A DNA stretch of 64,000 bases from Hyphodiscus hymeniophilus (taxonomy: Eukaryota; Ascomycota; Leotiomycetes; Helotiales; Hyphodiscaceae). Location of the stretch: contig VNKQ01000014.1 of assembly GCA_016508695.1 (NCBI GenBank), forward strand, positions 310,001-374,000, given 5' to 3'. The notes under the pieces were generated by a model. That model searched no databases and was not told where the DNA came from. It worked only from the letters and a program-made list of their open reading frames with translations. Position 1 is the stretch's first letter. Every line of letters starts with the position of its first letter. Below, one piece after another: positions 1-12,806 of this stretch. Made by a program: the position numbers and the translations under genes.

Positions 1-3000
1 ACCCGCTATATTTTAAGAATTTAATAAATACTATAAGCTAAGAAAATACTATTTTTAATTATATAGCTAAGTATTAGAAGACCCTATAAGAGGCAATAAT
101 AGTATTTAACTATTAGAGAAAAATACGGAAATTAAAATATAATATAAGGGTATAAATATATACTTTTACTCTAAGATAGCTTATTATATTATATAACTTA
201 AGGTTAGCTAAAAAGAAGTTACGCTTATTATAAAGAAGACCCTTTATAATTATAAGGTATAATAGAGACTATTATAAGTTATATATTATTCGATAAATTA
301 ATAATATACTAATCTTAGGGATTTTTTATAAGGATTACTTAAAACTATTTAGGTTAAGAAAAGGGTATTTAATAATAGGAAAAGAGAGAAATCTACTAAT
401 ATACTAAAATATATAACTAGAGTCTATAAAATATTATCTTTTAAAGGACTTAAAAAGCCTTTTTAAAGTATACTTATTAGCTCTAATAAAATTAATTACT
501 TAAGCCTATATTATTATAAAGGTAAGCTTACTAATTATTAAGTTATTATAGCTTTACTAAATAATAATTAGAAAGTTAATTATATTAGAGCCCTACTTTT
601 ATTACCCGTAATAACGGCCTTTAGTAACTTAACCTCGATAACTTTTTCTTTAAGCTTTCTTTTTGATAATTATAAAAAGTAACGTTTTATTATCTTTTAT
701 TTTAGACTTGTAATTTAGCTTTATTAACTCTATACGAAACCTTAACTTTAAAAAAGTAAAAGAATCTCTTAATTATATTAAAAAGGTTATAAGATTATAA
801 TAAGAAATTACTTTAATTTTAGACTTTTAGGAAATAACTCTAGCTAAAACCTTTAAGAGTTTATTAAAAATTAGTTTACTTTATTTCTTTTCGAAAAATA
901 CTTAATATTAAAATAAAGTAAACGGGCTATAACTCTTATAATTCTTTATTATAAAGGGGAAAACAAAAGATAGTAAAGAAAAGATATTAGTAAAAAGTAA
1001 TATAACTTACTTTTATTATAATAAAATAATTTAAGAAAATATTTTTTAAAACTATATAAAAATAATATTATCCCCTAAATAAAGCTTTATAATATAACTA
1101 TAAATAAAAATAAAATAAGAGTATATAAGAGTAAGACCTTAATAAATAAAAATAAGACTAGAGTAAATAAGAATAAGACTATAACTAATAGAAACTAAAC
1201 CTTAATAGACTTTACCTCTTTATTAGTAAAGTTAATAGATTTACTTAATTTAATAAACTCTAGTATTAGTCGAAAAAGGCCCTTTTTTAATATTATTATT
1301 TATATTTATACTCGCAAGTAATAGCCGACTTATAAAGTTATTTAAGGGAGTAATTTATATAACTAATATTATATAAGAGTATCGATAGATAATAAGAGAG
1401 TTATAAAGACCCTTAGAAAAAGAAAATAAAAATATAATACCCTTTCTCTTACTTTTAGTATAAACTTAATCTATTAGTATTATAAGTATAAAAATATATA
1501 TACTTAAAGTAAGGGAAATTTAGGGGATATATTAAAGGTATAAATAAACTAAAATAAACTTAAGAATAAAAAAGTAATTAGCTTGTAAAAAGAATAGTAA
1601 TTAGAGTAAAAGAAAGGTCCTATATAGGGATAGCTAGTTTAGTAATAAAGAAAGGGACTTTAAAAAAATATTAATAAGAATAAAAAATAATAAAAGTAAA
1701 GGGTTAAGTAATAAGGATAATATAAATAAGATAAGAAAACCCAAGTTTAGTTTAAAAAAGCTTATAACCTAATATAACTAAGTCTAATTAGCTCCGAAGC
1801 TCTAACCTCTATTTAAAAAACCCAAATATAAAGTAGTAAAAAAGTCCCTTTAAAAAAGGCAAATTTAAGTAATTAGTATATTTATTTATAAGTATTATAA
1901 GAAGTATAGGGTAAAGGTAACTAATATTCTTAAGGCTCTTTTTAACTTAATAATAAATAAAGAGAATAAAAGAAAAATTAAGAAAAATAAAGTACTTAAC
2001 TTCGAGAGAACTTTTAGTAAATTTTAAATACCCGGTTCTTAATTATAAAAGAATAATAATAAAAGATTAAAGTCTTAAACTACTTTTTAAAAAAATACAT
2101 TAAAAGCTAAAGAGACAAAAGAAGGTATTTATATAATTATATTTAAGAGAATTAAAGGGAAAAAAGACTCTATTCTTATTAAAAGTAAAGAAAAAAAGAA
2201 AGTAAAAGGTTATTAGTTATTAGCCCTTACTTTTATTTAATTAGCCTTTATAAAACGTAAGGTTAATAAAAACGTAATTAATACCCCTCTTAAGAGATTT
2301 AAAGTTATATTAAGTATTTTTACCTTAGGGTACTCTTTTAAGTACTCTTATACTTTAATAAAGAAACCCTCTCTTATTATAAAGGCTATAAGATTTAAAT
2401 ATCGAATTAAAACAAAAGAATATTAATCGAATAATAATAATATATAAGTAACCAAATTTAAAGAGGATATAAAGAGAGTCTTATTATATTAAAAGGTTAT
2501 ATTCTATTAAAAGTTTATAAAAGAAAAAAAAATAAGAATATAAGTTATTAAAAAAAAAGAAAAAAAAGAAAACTAAAAGAAAAAGTTACTTCGGATTATT
2601 TATTAGTATTACTTAGACTAAAAATAAAAGAATCTTACTTATAGAGATAACCCTAACTATAAAATAGACTTTAATTTAAAAGAATAACTTAATAGATTTC
2701 CCTTAGTAATATACTTAAATATAAGTCGGGTTAAAATAAATTATTATTTACTTTAAATAAAAAAGAATTATTAAAAGCCTTTTAATAGTAATTAAGTTAT
2801 TTAAGGAGAAGCTAAATTTGTTTTAAGAAATAACCCTATCTTAATTTACTAAAAAGAAAGAGAAAAAAAACTTATAAGTCTAAGTATAATAAAGCGCCTT
2901 ATAAATAAATTATATTATAAAGAGTACTTAATAAAATATACTCTAATTATAAAAGAAGGTTTAAAGGGCTAATTAGTAAGGAAAGAAACGGGTATACTTA

Positions 3001-4130
3001 TATTCTAAGTAAGTCTTATTATAAATTTTCTCTAGTTAAGTATAAGAATAACCCGAGAAAAACGGAAAATATTTATAAATAATATTAGAGTATTTATTTA
3101 GAAATAGTCTAGAGTTCCTAAACCTAAACTAAGATTTATTATAACTAACCTAATCCTTATAAAATCTTTTTAACTTAATACTTATTAAGAGAAGGTATAA
3201 GTTATATAAGATTCCTTAAAACTTACCCGTTATTATTATTAAGTAGATTTCTTTAAAGAGGATCTAATAAACTAAGACTAAAAAAGAGAAGACTCTCTTT
3301 TCTTTAACCTATCTCTTAACTCCTATTTTTATAACCTTATTTTAGCTTATAAGGCTATTTCCCTAAATAAACCCTATTAAATATATCCCTATAATAACCC
3401 TTAAGAATATAGTTGCCCCGAAAAATTAAAGGAATATTTACCCCTATATTATATTATACGATCCGATAGCTATATAGTTTTATAAGAAGTTTTATATTAT
3501 TATATAAATCTTTAAAACTTCCGAGATTAATTAAAGATATCTAAAGATAAGCTAATTATTAGAGACGAGGTAAAGCTTTACTTAAAGGCTCTTAAGTCTT
3601 TTAAGAACTCTTATTATACTATTATTAATAATATTAGAGATATTATTATAGTCTTAAAAGAGTAGAATAAGGCTATTATTAAAGTAATAAGAGTAACTCT
3701 AAGGTAATAAGATTAAAATTAATCTCTTAAGAAATAAAGGGTTACTTACTAGATATTACTTATCTTATATTATTTCTTTTTATTTCTTAGACCTCTTAGA
3801 AAGATTAATTTAAAATAAGTATTATATAAAGATTATATTAATTTTTTTGTTTTTATTACTTTAGTTACTTTTATATAAAGAGTTATAATCTAGACTTTAT
3901 AAGAAGGTTTAGTAATATACTCTTAGTTATAAATTTATATTTCGCTTTATATTATAATAAGGACCTTTAAACTTTAGTTAGTATATTATAATATAAAATA
4001 TTAGGGGAAAGAATATAACTATAAAACTTATAATAAAAAAAGTTTATACTTAGGGATTTATTCTTTATATTTTCTTTATACTCTTATTATTAGAAAAAGT
4101 CTTAAGGTAAGGGCACTTTACTAGGGGAGG
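1..4130. repeat. AT-rich RIP-degraded block, element unidentified
   Basis: The whole stretch is extremely AT-rich, dominated by TpA, and has no open frame of 60 codons on either strand, in contrast to the normal-composition DNA that begins near 4.13 kb. This matches the RIP-mutated blocks seen later in the window, so it is most likely an old transposable element or a nest of them whose left end lies outside the window. A purine-rich stretch near 4120-4132 (AGGGGAGGGGGA) could be a polypurine tract at the 3' end of an LTR element, but I could not find a matching LTR pair or a readable polymerase motif, so no family is assigned. Confidence 0.75.
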
Positions 4131-4494
4131 GGGACCTATAAAAATAGGGAAGTCACGAGGGGTCTTTAGCCTACGGCCTAGTCTTTAAGGCACCAACTTG
4201 TATTTAGAGAAACCTTATAACAAAACAAATAATCATCCCTTTTCTCCCCTTATACCGATACAAATTTGTGCAGTAGGGCGCATTTAAGGGGAGTATCCTA
4301 TTGGGACAATCGCTTATGTATTCTCCACAAGTGGGTGATTTACGGGAGAAACGGACAGTAGTGGACCTTGTCGTCTATCTGTCACGATGGCACGTCAAAT
4401 TGGGCGGGGATATAATTCTCAACCTGTTTCTGGCTGCATAGTACACACCTTTCTTCACCATCCTGAAGACGTGCAGAAGCGTCGAATCAACGCT

Positions 4495-6185
4495 ATGGCC
4501 GTTCAAGTCAAAATAATCTCTCTTCTGGGTAGACTGGTCGCGATAGCAGTACTGTACCATGCCTGGATTGTCATTGGTCGTCTCTACCTAAGCCCGATCT
4601 CTAAGTTTCCTGGTCCTAAATTGGCTGCTGTGGGTTGGTCCTGAGGTCATTTCTTCTCTCTTGGAAAAGATCTAAGGCTTCGTCTCAGGTACCAAATATA
4701 TTACGACGTGATTCTCGGAGGTCGATATTGGCATCAGATTGCAGAGCTTCACAAGAAATATGGACCAGTCGTGCAAATCAACCCGTACGAATTTCATATC
4801 TCCGACCCAGAGTTCTAAGAGACAGTTTATGCTTCGGCGACTTCTGGTCTCAAACGGGATAGATGGGACTGGTCTCACAGATATCTCGGACTTCCGGACG
4901 TGTCTCTCACCACGGTCGATCACGACCATCACTGAAGAAGGAAGGCTGCGTTCGGCCCATTCTTCTCAACGGCGAACGTCAGGAATTTCCAGCCTATCAT
5001 CGACCAGATTGTGAACAAGATGATGGTACGAATTCAGGCTTGCCAGGATGGGGAACTCATCGTGATCAACAGGGCTGTGGCAGCTTTTGCAAATAGTCAG
5101 TTTTGCTCGATACTTCACGTGATTCTTCTGAGATCGTCCCCATTCCTTGCTTAACTTAATCATAGATGTTGCTTGCAAATACTGTTTTGGGTATTCAAAG
5201 AATCTGCTCGATAAGCCAGACTTTCACCCTGAAACAATTATCAACCTCGAAGAGGGATTGAAAATGGGACCGCTTTTACAGCACAATTTTTGGATGATAC
5301 AACTCCTCCAAGCGCTTCCTGAATGGCTTTCTTACGTGGCTTGTACCAGCTTATGGTGGCTTTATGAAAGAGGAAAATGTCTGCTCGGTCTCCCACCTTG
5401 AGTGACTTCAGCTGACGCGCGTTTAGCAACTCGGCGTTGAAGTCAAAAAGATCATGGAATCATCAAGAACGACCTGCAAGGAAACAGATCATCGGACGGT
5501 ATACCACGAGATCCTGGACAGCAAACTGCCACCCGAGGAGAAAGACCTCGATCGGCTAGCGAGAGAGGGCATCACGCAGGTATCCGCTGGGGACGATGAC
5601 AACATCGTGGTCGATTTCGGTGGCCATCTACCATATCTTAGCAGATCCGCATGTGCTGCGAAAGCTGCGGACGGAGCTCGAAGTTGCCATTCCCAAACCA
5701 TCAGAACCGACGCCCTTGGCGGTACTTGAATCACTCCCATACCTCAGAGGGGTGGTTCTCGAATGTCTCAGGCTTAACCTTGGAGTAACCAATCGAATCC
5801 CGCGCGTTGCTCGCGAAGACATGAGGTACACAAACAAAAGTACTGGGCAGATATTGATTATCCCTGCAGGCACACCTTGCAGTGCGTCGTCGCTTGTGTT
5901 GCATTATGACGAGAGTATATTCCCTAAATCGAGGCAATTCCGTCCAGAGAGGTGGATTGGTATCGAGACTGGAAAGATACATGGTCTCGTTTAGCAAGGG
6001 CACAAGGCAATGCGTTGGGATGAAGCTTGGCTCTGCAGAGATATATCTTATGATTGCCGCCCTTGTTAGGAGTTATGGGACGAAGGAATGCAAGCTCCCT
6101 GGAGATAAGGGGGGTTTTGGAGCTTTTTGAGACGGACATTCGAGACGTTGAGCCTGTGGGGGATTTCCAGGTGCCTATTCCTTGA
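4495..6185 (+). pseudogene. Cytochrome P450 monooxygenase, decayed
   Basis: Conceptual translation across several frames gives a whole fungal microsomal P450: N-terminal membrane anchor followed by the proline hinge (KFPGPKLAA), an oxygen-binding-helix motif (AGTMTTSW), ExxR as ECLR, a PERW box (FRPERW), and the heme-thiolate signature FSKGTRQCVG at about 5990-6019. Introns at 4638-4688 and 5096-5165 fit well. The reading frame is broken by TAA at 4816-4818, TGA at 4933-4935 (arginine CGA expected), an extra G in a four-G run near 5586, another frameshift between about 5950 and 5980, and a third in a six-G run near 6110. The junction near 5370-5440 also does not splice cleanly. The start is the ATG before AVQVKII. 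With two stops and at least three frameshifts it cannot encode a full enzyme; some frameshifts lie in homopolymers and could be read errors, but the stops do not. Confidence 0.85.
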
Positions 6186-7380
6186 AAAGGTAGTCAGGGT
6201 ATTAGGCTTCGCGTCTTAAAAGTAGATGGATGACTTAAGGTTGTCGTAGAGATATCTGTGTAACGCCTGTTAGTGCGATTTTTTTTTCGATGTCTCTAGT
6301 GGTCTTCGGTAACAGGCACCGAGTATGAATTTTGGCACTGACTTCTGGCGGCAATGATGTGAATGCATGCCCCTCTCCTGGTCAACCAAAGTACCCTCAG
6401 GTCTTTCCACTTTCCATCCCACTCCTGGATACATCTGAATTCCACCAGTTAAGACCTTTTTTTCCCCGAAGATGTGCCGAATGTTGTCAACGCTGATTCG
6501 CATTCATTCAAGAAAGAGAGGTGGTTATAGCCATAGTAGCCAGGATAGTAGATACTGTCTACCGTATTACGGTCGTAAAAGCGCTGGTATTTGTATTTTG
6601 CCAACGTAGCCTATGTGTCTGCCTTATGAGATCCACACATCGGTACTAAGGAAAGTCTCCCCATTCTCCCCGTATTATTGACTAAAATTGTGATCTCGTT
6701 TAAGTCGAAGACTTCAAGTGTATGCAATACTGGCACTAATAAAGATGCTCGATTGCACTAGCCGGCAATTTGAAACATGTGCAGCTCCACCACTCGTGGG
6801 CATTGCCGCTCTCAAGCTCGCAGTTGAAGAGCTGAAAACCAGAGACGGGAATGTTCGGAATCTTAACATAACAGACACATGTCCAACTTCCAAGTTGCAA
6901 GCAAGAACAAAACTTAGACAACCTCCCCTTATTGATGACTTTTTCTCGCTAGGACAGCTTGTCCATCTCGTTAAGAACTGATGGGATCGTACTACCAATA
7001 ACATTGGTAATGATGAAGATATTAATTCGGCGTCTTCTCGCTTTGCTTGCGTTTAAGTCTCCAGTGGATTTCCCTCTCGGCACCTGACTTCTTGATCGTC
7101 CGCAATGAAATACATCCTTGGCTGCTATGAACCAAACACCACCGCGAATGTCCTGAATTCATGTTTAAGGCCAGAAACGCCATGTATGCTTGCAATTCCG
7201 TGCCGTGTTCCGGAAATGCCTTCGCCCTCTTCCTCACACCAAATTTCAATCCCCTCAGCACTTAGGAACCCGTCTGTCGTAATATGCCCTCTTCTCAACG
7301 TCCTCGCTCACAGGTCGTATGATCGTTTCCTATTGACGTTTGGGTAGACTGTATTGAAATTGAAGTTTTTCCCCCAAGAG
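6186..7380. other. Intergenic, no supported gene
   Basis: Normal base composition. Only short overlapping open frames occur (for example 6718-6981 on the plus strand), with no recognisable domain, no convincing splice partners and no RNA gene that I can see. Confidence 0.6.
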
Positions 7381-8242
7381 TCACTGGCTTATCTTCTGGT
7401 AGAAAGATCTCCCCTCTCCTCCTGTCCGTATAGCGGATGGCAGACACCCTATTCTATAATTAGCACTCATGGCTTTTTCTCCGTTCCTTCATACCACCAA
7501 CGATAATATACCAGGGGAGGCAAACTCACAAATCCTCAAGGTATTCCACACCCTCCATAACCACTACGGCCACCAAAAATAGCACCACGATGCCCACAAC
7601 CAGTAGATCGCTGTATTCCCTCACCAAAACGACCGGCTGCCCAACTCGAAGGATCGTACTCTTCGTTGCCCCGGCACATCCTCTTCCCACTTGCACTATT
7701 TGTATCTCTTCTGCGGCCCCTTCGTGGTCTTGGATTCGCGAATTCGGGATCGTCGCCCAGTACCGCAGCGTATCTTCTTCTCGCAGCCTCGGAAGTGCAG
7801 ATGTGGGTTTCGAGGGGAGTGCGTCGGCGGAAGAAGTCGATTGATCTGCCTGCTCATCCTGTGCCGAGCCTTTCAAGGTAGGATTTGTAGGATTTGATAG
7901 CGAGAGAAGATATGATGAATGTAGCGGTCTAATCGCAGATAGCGCAATAGTAGGTTGCTGATCCTTTGGCGGGGTGAGCGGGGCGTTGTTGAACGCCTCT
8001 TCCTCGAACTCGCGATGTGCCTCGGCTGATGAAGAGGGTGGATATAACTGATGCTCTGGAAAATGCGGACTAATTAGTAGGCGGGTGGATGGTGTGTGGT
8101 CGTTTTTCGAGGGTGTGAACGCTCCGTGTATCCAGGACTGACAGGTTGAGTAGCGGAGGCAGTCTTTAGGGAGATAAGGGATTGGGAGGGCGGTTGTGAG
8201 GGAGAGGAAGAGGAGTAGAGATGCTGGTGATGACGGCTTCAT
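7381..8242 (-). CDS. Hypothetical single-pass membrane protein with signal peptide
   Basis: I do not recognise the family. The first exon (8242 to 7530) starts with a clear signal peptide (MKPSSPASLLLFLSLTTA) and continues as a Ser/Pro/Thr-rich, low-structure ectodomain with few cysteines. Near the C-terminus is a hydrophobic helix (DLLVVGIVVLFLVAVVV), so a type I membrane protein is predicted. The long frame runs into a stop just after the helix, but a textbook donor GTGAGT sits at 7529 and a branch-like CTAAT plus acceptor TAG ends at 7454. Removing this 76-bp intron keeps frame and adds a short cytoplasmic tail ending in a TGA at 7381-7383, for 261 residues. The second exon is inference; an unspliced 238-residue product ending at 7526 is the alternative. 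Confidence 0.55.
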
Positions 8243-11200
8243 TTCTAGACTGCTATCGGTAAGATCGTGAGGATGTATCGTAGGAAGGTCGATGGAGATG
8301 AGCCAAGAAGGGCGTTATGAAGAAAGTGGTGTTCTGATGGTCATGCAGGGTGCTGTGGTGCGAGGGAGCAAACAAAATATCGTTGTCCCTTGATTCCCAA
8401 TCCAAGCTCCTGACAGTTGTCGAGAAACGTCGTGTCCCTTGGTCCTCTTGAGATCAAACAAATGCTCCTGGTGCATTTCGATAAAAGGGAGAGAAGAAGA
8501 TATAGCTCGTAGACGCCAAAAGCGGAGGCACAAGATATGGGAGGATATCAACGGGAGGGAAGGGGCTGTTTTGAAGTGTAAACCAACCTGCAGGCCACGG
8601 CTCAAGCCTACCAAGTCGCCATGCTGGCTGCGCATCAAGTAATGTAGCGCCTCAATCCTACGGCTACCAATGGGTCCTGGTCCGAATCGGGTGCCTCCTC
8701 CATTGAGAGGTGAGTGAATGTCATAACGTCCTCGACACACGTGGGAGCGATGACATTCGTGATGCGATGCAAGGATTATTTGGTGGTGTTGCATAACAAC
8801 CAAAATGGAGGTGGAGGGTCTAGACGTGTGCTGGCGGTCGTTTAGCCAGGGGGATTTTCTGCCAGGGGCTATTCTAAATTCGGCGATACGAGTCAGGGGC
8901 ATGTGAGTGGAGGGTTGTGCTGCTGCTGTACACCGTGAACCCTATTTAGCCTGTGGTTCACATAACACAGATAGAAGCAGGGACTGCTTTGGAATAGAAT
9001 TTGTCGGATCTGGATGAATTGGGTATGAACGCTGTTGGATTTGGATTTCGGAGGGATAGTTCCAAATGCTTACTTGGTTACCGCCTACTACTCCGCCCCT
9101 ATGGAATTCCTTCTAAGCGAGACGCATCAACAAATGGCGGAGAAATCTGGTACTGAGGCTTGAAGTCAAAATCACGCCAGTTACGCCCTTTCCTGCTAAT
9201 TAGATGGCAAGGACACGCAAAGATGCAACAAAGTACAAGACACGAAGGACGATTTCTTTGTCCGGAAACCCTCTGAAACACTCTTGCAGTCAGGATCCCC
9301 CACCTATAGACCCTGAACAGAAAACGAAAAATGAAGACTTCGTACGGAGGTACTCACGGCAGGATGCAGAATTTCTGCATTCAGCCTTGAAGCTCTGACC
9401 ACGGCTTAGAATGAAAGGCCAATCGAAACAGCCAAGCCAAACAAGCTTTGGAGCACAACCCATTAGCCCATTGATCTCCTGCGCTACCCTTCTCTCCAAT
9501 CCAAGACTCGCACGTTCGCACAACTTTTTTTTTGGTCTCCTTGTTTACTCTCCCACCGCCGGAAAATTTCGTCAAACAATGTCGAGGCGCTACATGGACT
9601 CGGTGACATCTAGTGACATGTTGTGACACATCAGGGCCTGCCGTACCCAGGTATGTTTCGCATGCTAAATTACCAACAACACTGCCTCACGATCCTCCTC
9701 GCCTGTCAACTTGTCAAGGTTCCCATCCGATACGAGGACGCATGAAAGGCATCCATGAGATCCCTGTAGCCAGTGTTGAATCCTTTCGGTACGTGCCGGA
9801 AGAGTGTAAGATGCCGCAATACGAGAGCATTCGTCAGGCACTCAGTGCATATACCTTCCTGTTTAATCACACGACGTTTCTCTTTGTCAAGGTTCTGGAA
9901 GGTGCTTCCTCTCTGAAAGTCTCAGCTGGGAAGTTAGTTCAGCTGCTGGAGTCAGCACATGATTGTGATTCTCTGTACGGGGTTTGATACGATGTCAAAA
10001 CGCTAAGAACAGTTGGATCCGGATGCTCGTCACAGTGACGAGGCTGAGACGAAAATTGATATGGTGACAGAAGATTGACGGTAGATCTGGTGGGTTAGAG
10101 AGCCCTTGGGTAAGAAGTTCACTTTAATGACGGCTGGTCAAGTGTTACTGCTGTGTCAAAGTCGAAGGCGCTATAATATATGAGCTTAACTCTACAGAAA
10201 ACGAGTATCTAGTCGGAAGGTTCCATATACGAGCGACTCATGCTTGACAAACTAGCTTGCTTCTCTCATCCCCTGTTGAAAGCCAACGACCAGTCTGAGA
10301 ACTTTGTTACAATAGGCTGGAAATATTCGGAGCATCGTTGAAATGCTTTTAGTCATGCTTAGGATCAAACTGTGGGTAATTTGTGAGTCTTCCTCTCCCC
10401 ATTTGATACATACAGTAACACTTCTCCTATAAACTTGGATCTCTGGTGTGTGGTCTTGAATTCATCATTCTGGTGCTGTTAGGTAGAAGTAAGAGATCCA
10501 TATCACTTAAAGAGAAATGAAACCCTGACGATCAAGCGGAACAGGACTATATGCAGAGCACCGAGCGTTCCGCGCGTCCCTATCATGATCTTATAAATTC
10601 GACTCTAAATCAGGCTCGAGGAGAGCATTATCATAAGCGAAAATGAGGACTTGGGCTACAGTGCTGTACTTGAGAGATTCCTCCGACGTCCGTCAACTGC
10701 GTGTGCTATTTCTGCTGCATTGAATCAGCGTACCATGGCAAAAGAAGTTGATAACAAGGATCGATGTTCCAGCTGATTTGCTTGCTCCATGTCAGTGTAG
10801 AATGATCTTTTCCGAAAGGACATCCAACCCAGGTCATCATGTCGCCCAGGTCATTGCTATTCTACATATATGGAGGATCCCCAGTAGAGAATAGCTCTTG
10901 AGCTGAAATTGTCGGTTGGAGAAGATGGTATTGAATAAGCTTGCTTGAGTAGATTTGAGGATGCTTATGGACCTCCTATTTATAGGTAGGATAAAGGTGC
11001 AAAATTATATAACCGAGGTGCTTCCGACTGCCGTCATCCAAGTCATCTCTCGAGATACTTCATTAGTAGATATGTTTTAGCGTGGATTGACTATTGGGCC
11101 ATTTTGGTATAGCGCATCAAAAGCTGGTCTTGTGTCTTTCCAAATCACTGGAGGTGGGAGACATGGCCCGTTCCAACTGAACGGCACCTCCAGTGAAGCG

Positions 11201-11652
11201 AGCATATGGGGTCAACCGCGGGATTCGGCGCCCGTGTAAGCGTCGAGGTGCATCTGATTCTTTTCAGGGCCCAGTACATCACTTCCATTACCAGGTCATA
11301 ACTTGTGCGTCGTGGCGAGGAAGTCTGTTTACAATGGCGAAACCCTCCGTCCGTTGTAGCTTGGAAAACTTCGCAGCTGAACCCTTCGAGCGTGTGGCAC
11401 ATTACGGGCCACAACTTCGCCGCCAGGCCGTCAAGAGGGACTCTCCACCGTTCAAGATGTCGTAAGGGGCATCCATTCCGCTCTGGCTCTGTATCATCAT
11501 GCGGCTCGATCGGTGGTCCATTTTGGTAATTTACTTTGATAATGCGTTTACAACATAAGTGCTGATACCTCTTATAGCTGAGAGTATCTCTTTTTGATGA
11601 TGCAGAACATACTCTCGGGCACCTTCATCTGACCCATTTTAGCCCATACATC
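8243..11652. other. Long intergenic region
   Basis: 3.4 kb of normal composition without a gene I can support. Open frames at 8315-8902 (minus) and 9613-9987 (plus) are low-complexity or lack domains and good context. The second, from its internal Met at about 9742, reads somewhat protein-like and could be an orphan exon. A strong hairpin lies at 11146-11195, inside a 0.4-kb segment bounded by an 11-bp direct repeat (11099-11109 and 11518-11528). Confidence 0.5.
11146..11195. repeat. Two-stem hairpin upstream of lad1
   Basis: The arms CACTGGAGGTG (11146-11156) and CACCTCCAGTG (11185-11195) are perfect 11-bp inverted repeats. Inside them CCGTTC (11168-11173) pairs with GAACGG (11179-11184) around a 5-nt loop, with an asymmetric bulge on the 5' side. 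The structure is seen directly; its role is unknown. It lies about 460 bp before the lad1 start codon. Confidence 0.55.
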
Positions 11653-12806
11653 ATGTCGTTTACAAGTAGTGCTTCATCGTTGACGATGAACGTGGGTGTC
11701 TATACCGACCCTTCTCACAACTTGTGGATTGCGGAGACAGAGCCAAAAGCCGAAGCTGTTGAGAAAGGCACCTCTCTGCAGCCGGGCGAAGTGACTGTTG
11801 GGATCAGGAGCTCTGGTATATGCGGGTAATCACACTCACTCTATCTTCGATCATTCAACTGACTCTGGTCAAAAGTTCTGACGTCCATTTCTGGCACGCT
11901 GGCTGCATCGGCCCAATGATAGTTGAGGGAAACCATGTTCTCGGCCACGAAAGTGCTGGTATTGTCCTGGCAGTCCATCCTACTGTCTCCCACCTCAAAG
12001 TCGGCGACCGTGTGGCTGTTGAACCTGGCATCATCTGTAATGCTTGTGAGCCCTGTCTTACAGGACGGTATAATGGCTGCGAGAAAATGCAATTCATGTC
12101 TACACCTCCGTACCCTGGTCTTTTACGACGATACGTCAATCATCCCGCAATATGGTGCCATAAGATCGGAAACATGACATACGAGGAGGGCTCTCTACTT
12201 GAACCATTGAGTGTTAGTCTAGCGGCGATGGAGAGAAGCGGGGTGCGACTCGGTGATCCAGTTTTGATCTGTGGTGCGGGACCTATTGGATTGACTTCTT
12301 TGCTATGCTGTCGTGCAGCTGGAGCAGAACCGATCGTAATCACGGATATTGATGAAGGTCGTCTCAAGATCGCGAAAGAGCTGGTACCATCAATTCGAAC
12401 GGTCCAGATCAAACGCAAATCCCCAGAAGAGAACTCGAAGGACATTGTCGCCGCTATGAATAACATAGAGCCTTCGATAGCCATCGAATGCACTGGTGTA
12501 GAAAGCAGTGTAGCGACTGCAATATGGGCATCCAAATTCGGTGGTAAAGTTTTCGTTATTGGCGTAGGCAGGAACGAGTGTCAGATTCCATTTATGCGTC
12601 TGAGTACGCGTGAGGTGGACTTGCAGTTCCAATATCGGTACGCCCACACGTGGCCGAGGGCTATCAGATTGATGCAGAGTGGAATTATTGACATGAAGAA
12701 GATGGTCACGCATCGCTTCAAGTTGGAAGAGGCAGTCCAGGCATTTGAGACAGCAGCAGACGTGAAAACTGGGGCTATCAAGGTGCTGATCATTAATGAA
12801 GATTAG
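11653..12806 (+). CDS. lad1: L-arabinitol 4-dehydrogenase (zinc MDR family)
   Basis: Oxidises L-arabinitol to L-xylulose with NAD+ in the fungal L-arabinose catabolic pathway, in the cytosol. Two exons, 11653-11825 and 11876-12806, are joined over a 50-bp intron (GTAATC...AAAAG), giving 367 residues, close to the usual 360-385. Visible features are the catalytic-zinc motif GICGSDVHFW (Cys about 57), GHE (about 82-83), the structural-zinc cysteines CNACEPCLTGRYNGC (about 112-126), the Rossmann motif GAGPIG (about 193) and the NAD-selecting segment TDIDEGR. The stretches LLRRYVNHPA, CHKIGNM and LQFQYRY are characteristic of LAD1 rather than xylitol dehydrogenase. Small differences from the Neurospora enzyme (WHAGC for WKHGC, EGNH for ECDH) could mean a paralogue with shifted polyol preference. 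A second zinc dehydrogenase, a Zn2Cys6 regulator and a sugar porter follow within 8 kb. Confidence 0.9.

Noticed and set aside
8315..8902. 195-codon minus-strand ORF as a gene
   Set aside because: Low-complexity, His/Arg/Ser-rich, with no domain or splice context; it lies directly upstream of another gene and looks like leader or antisense sequence.
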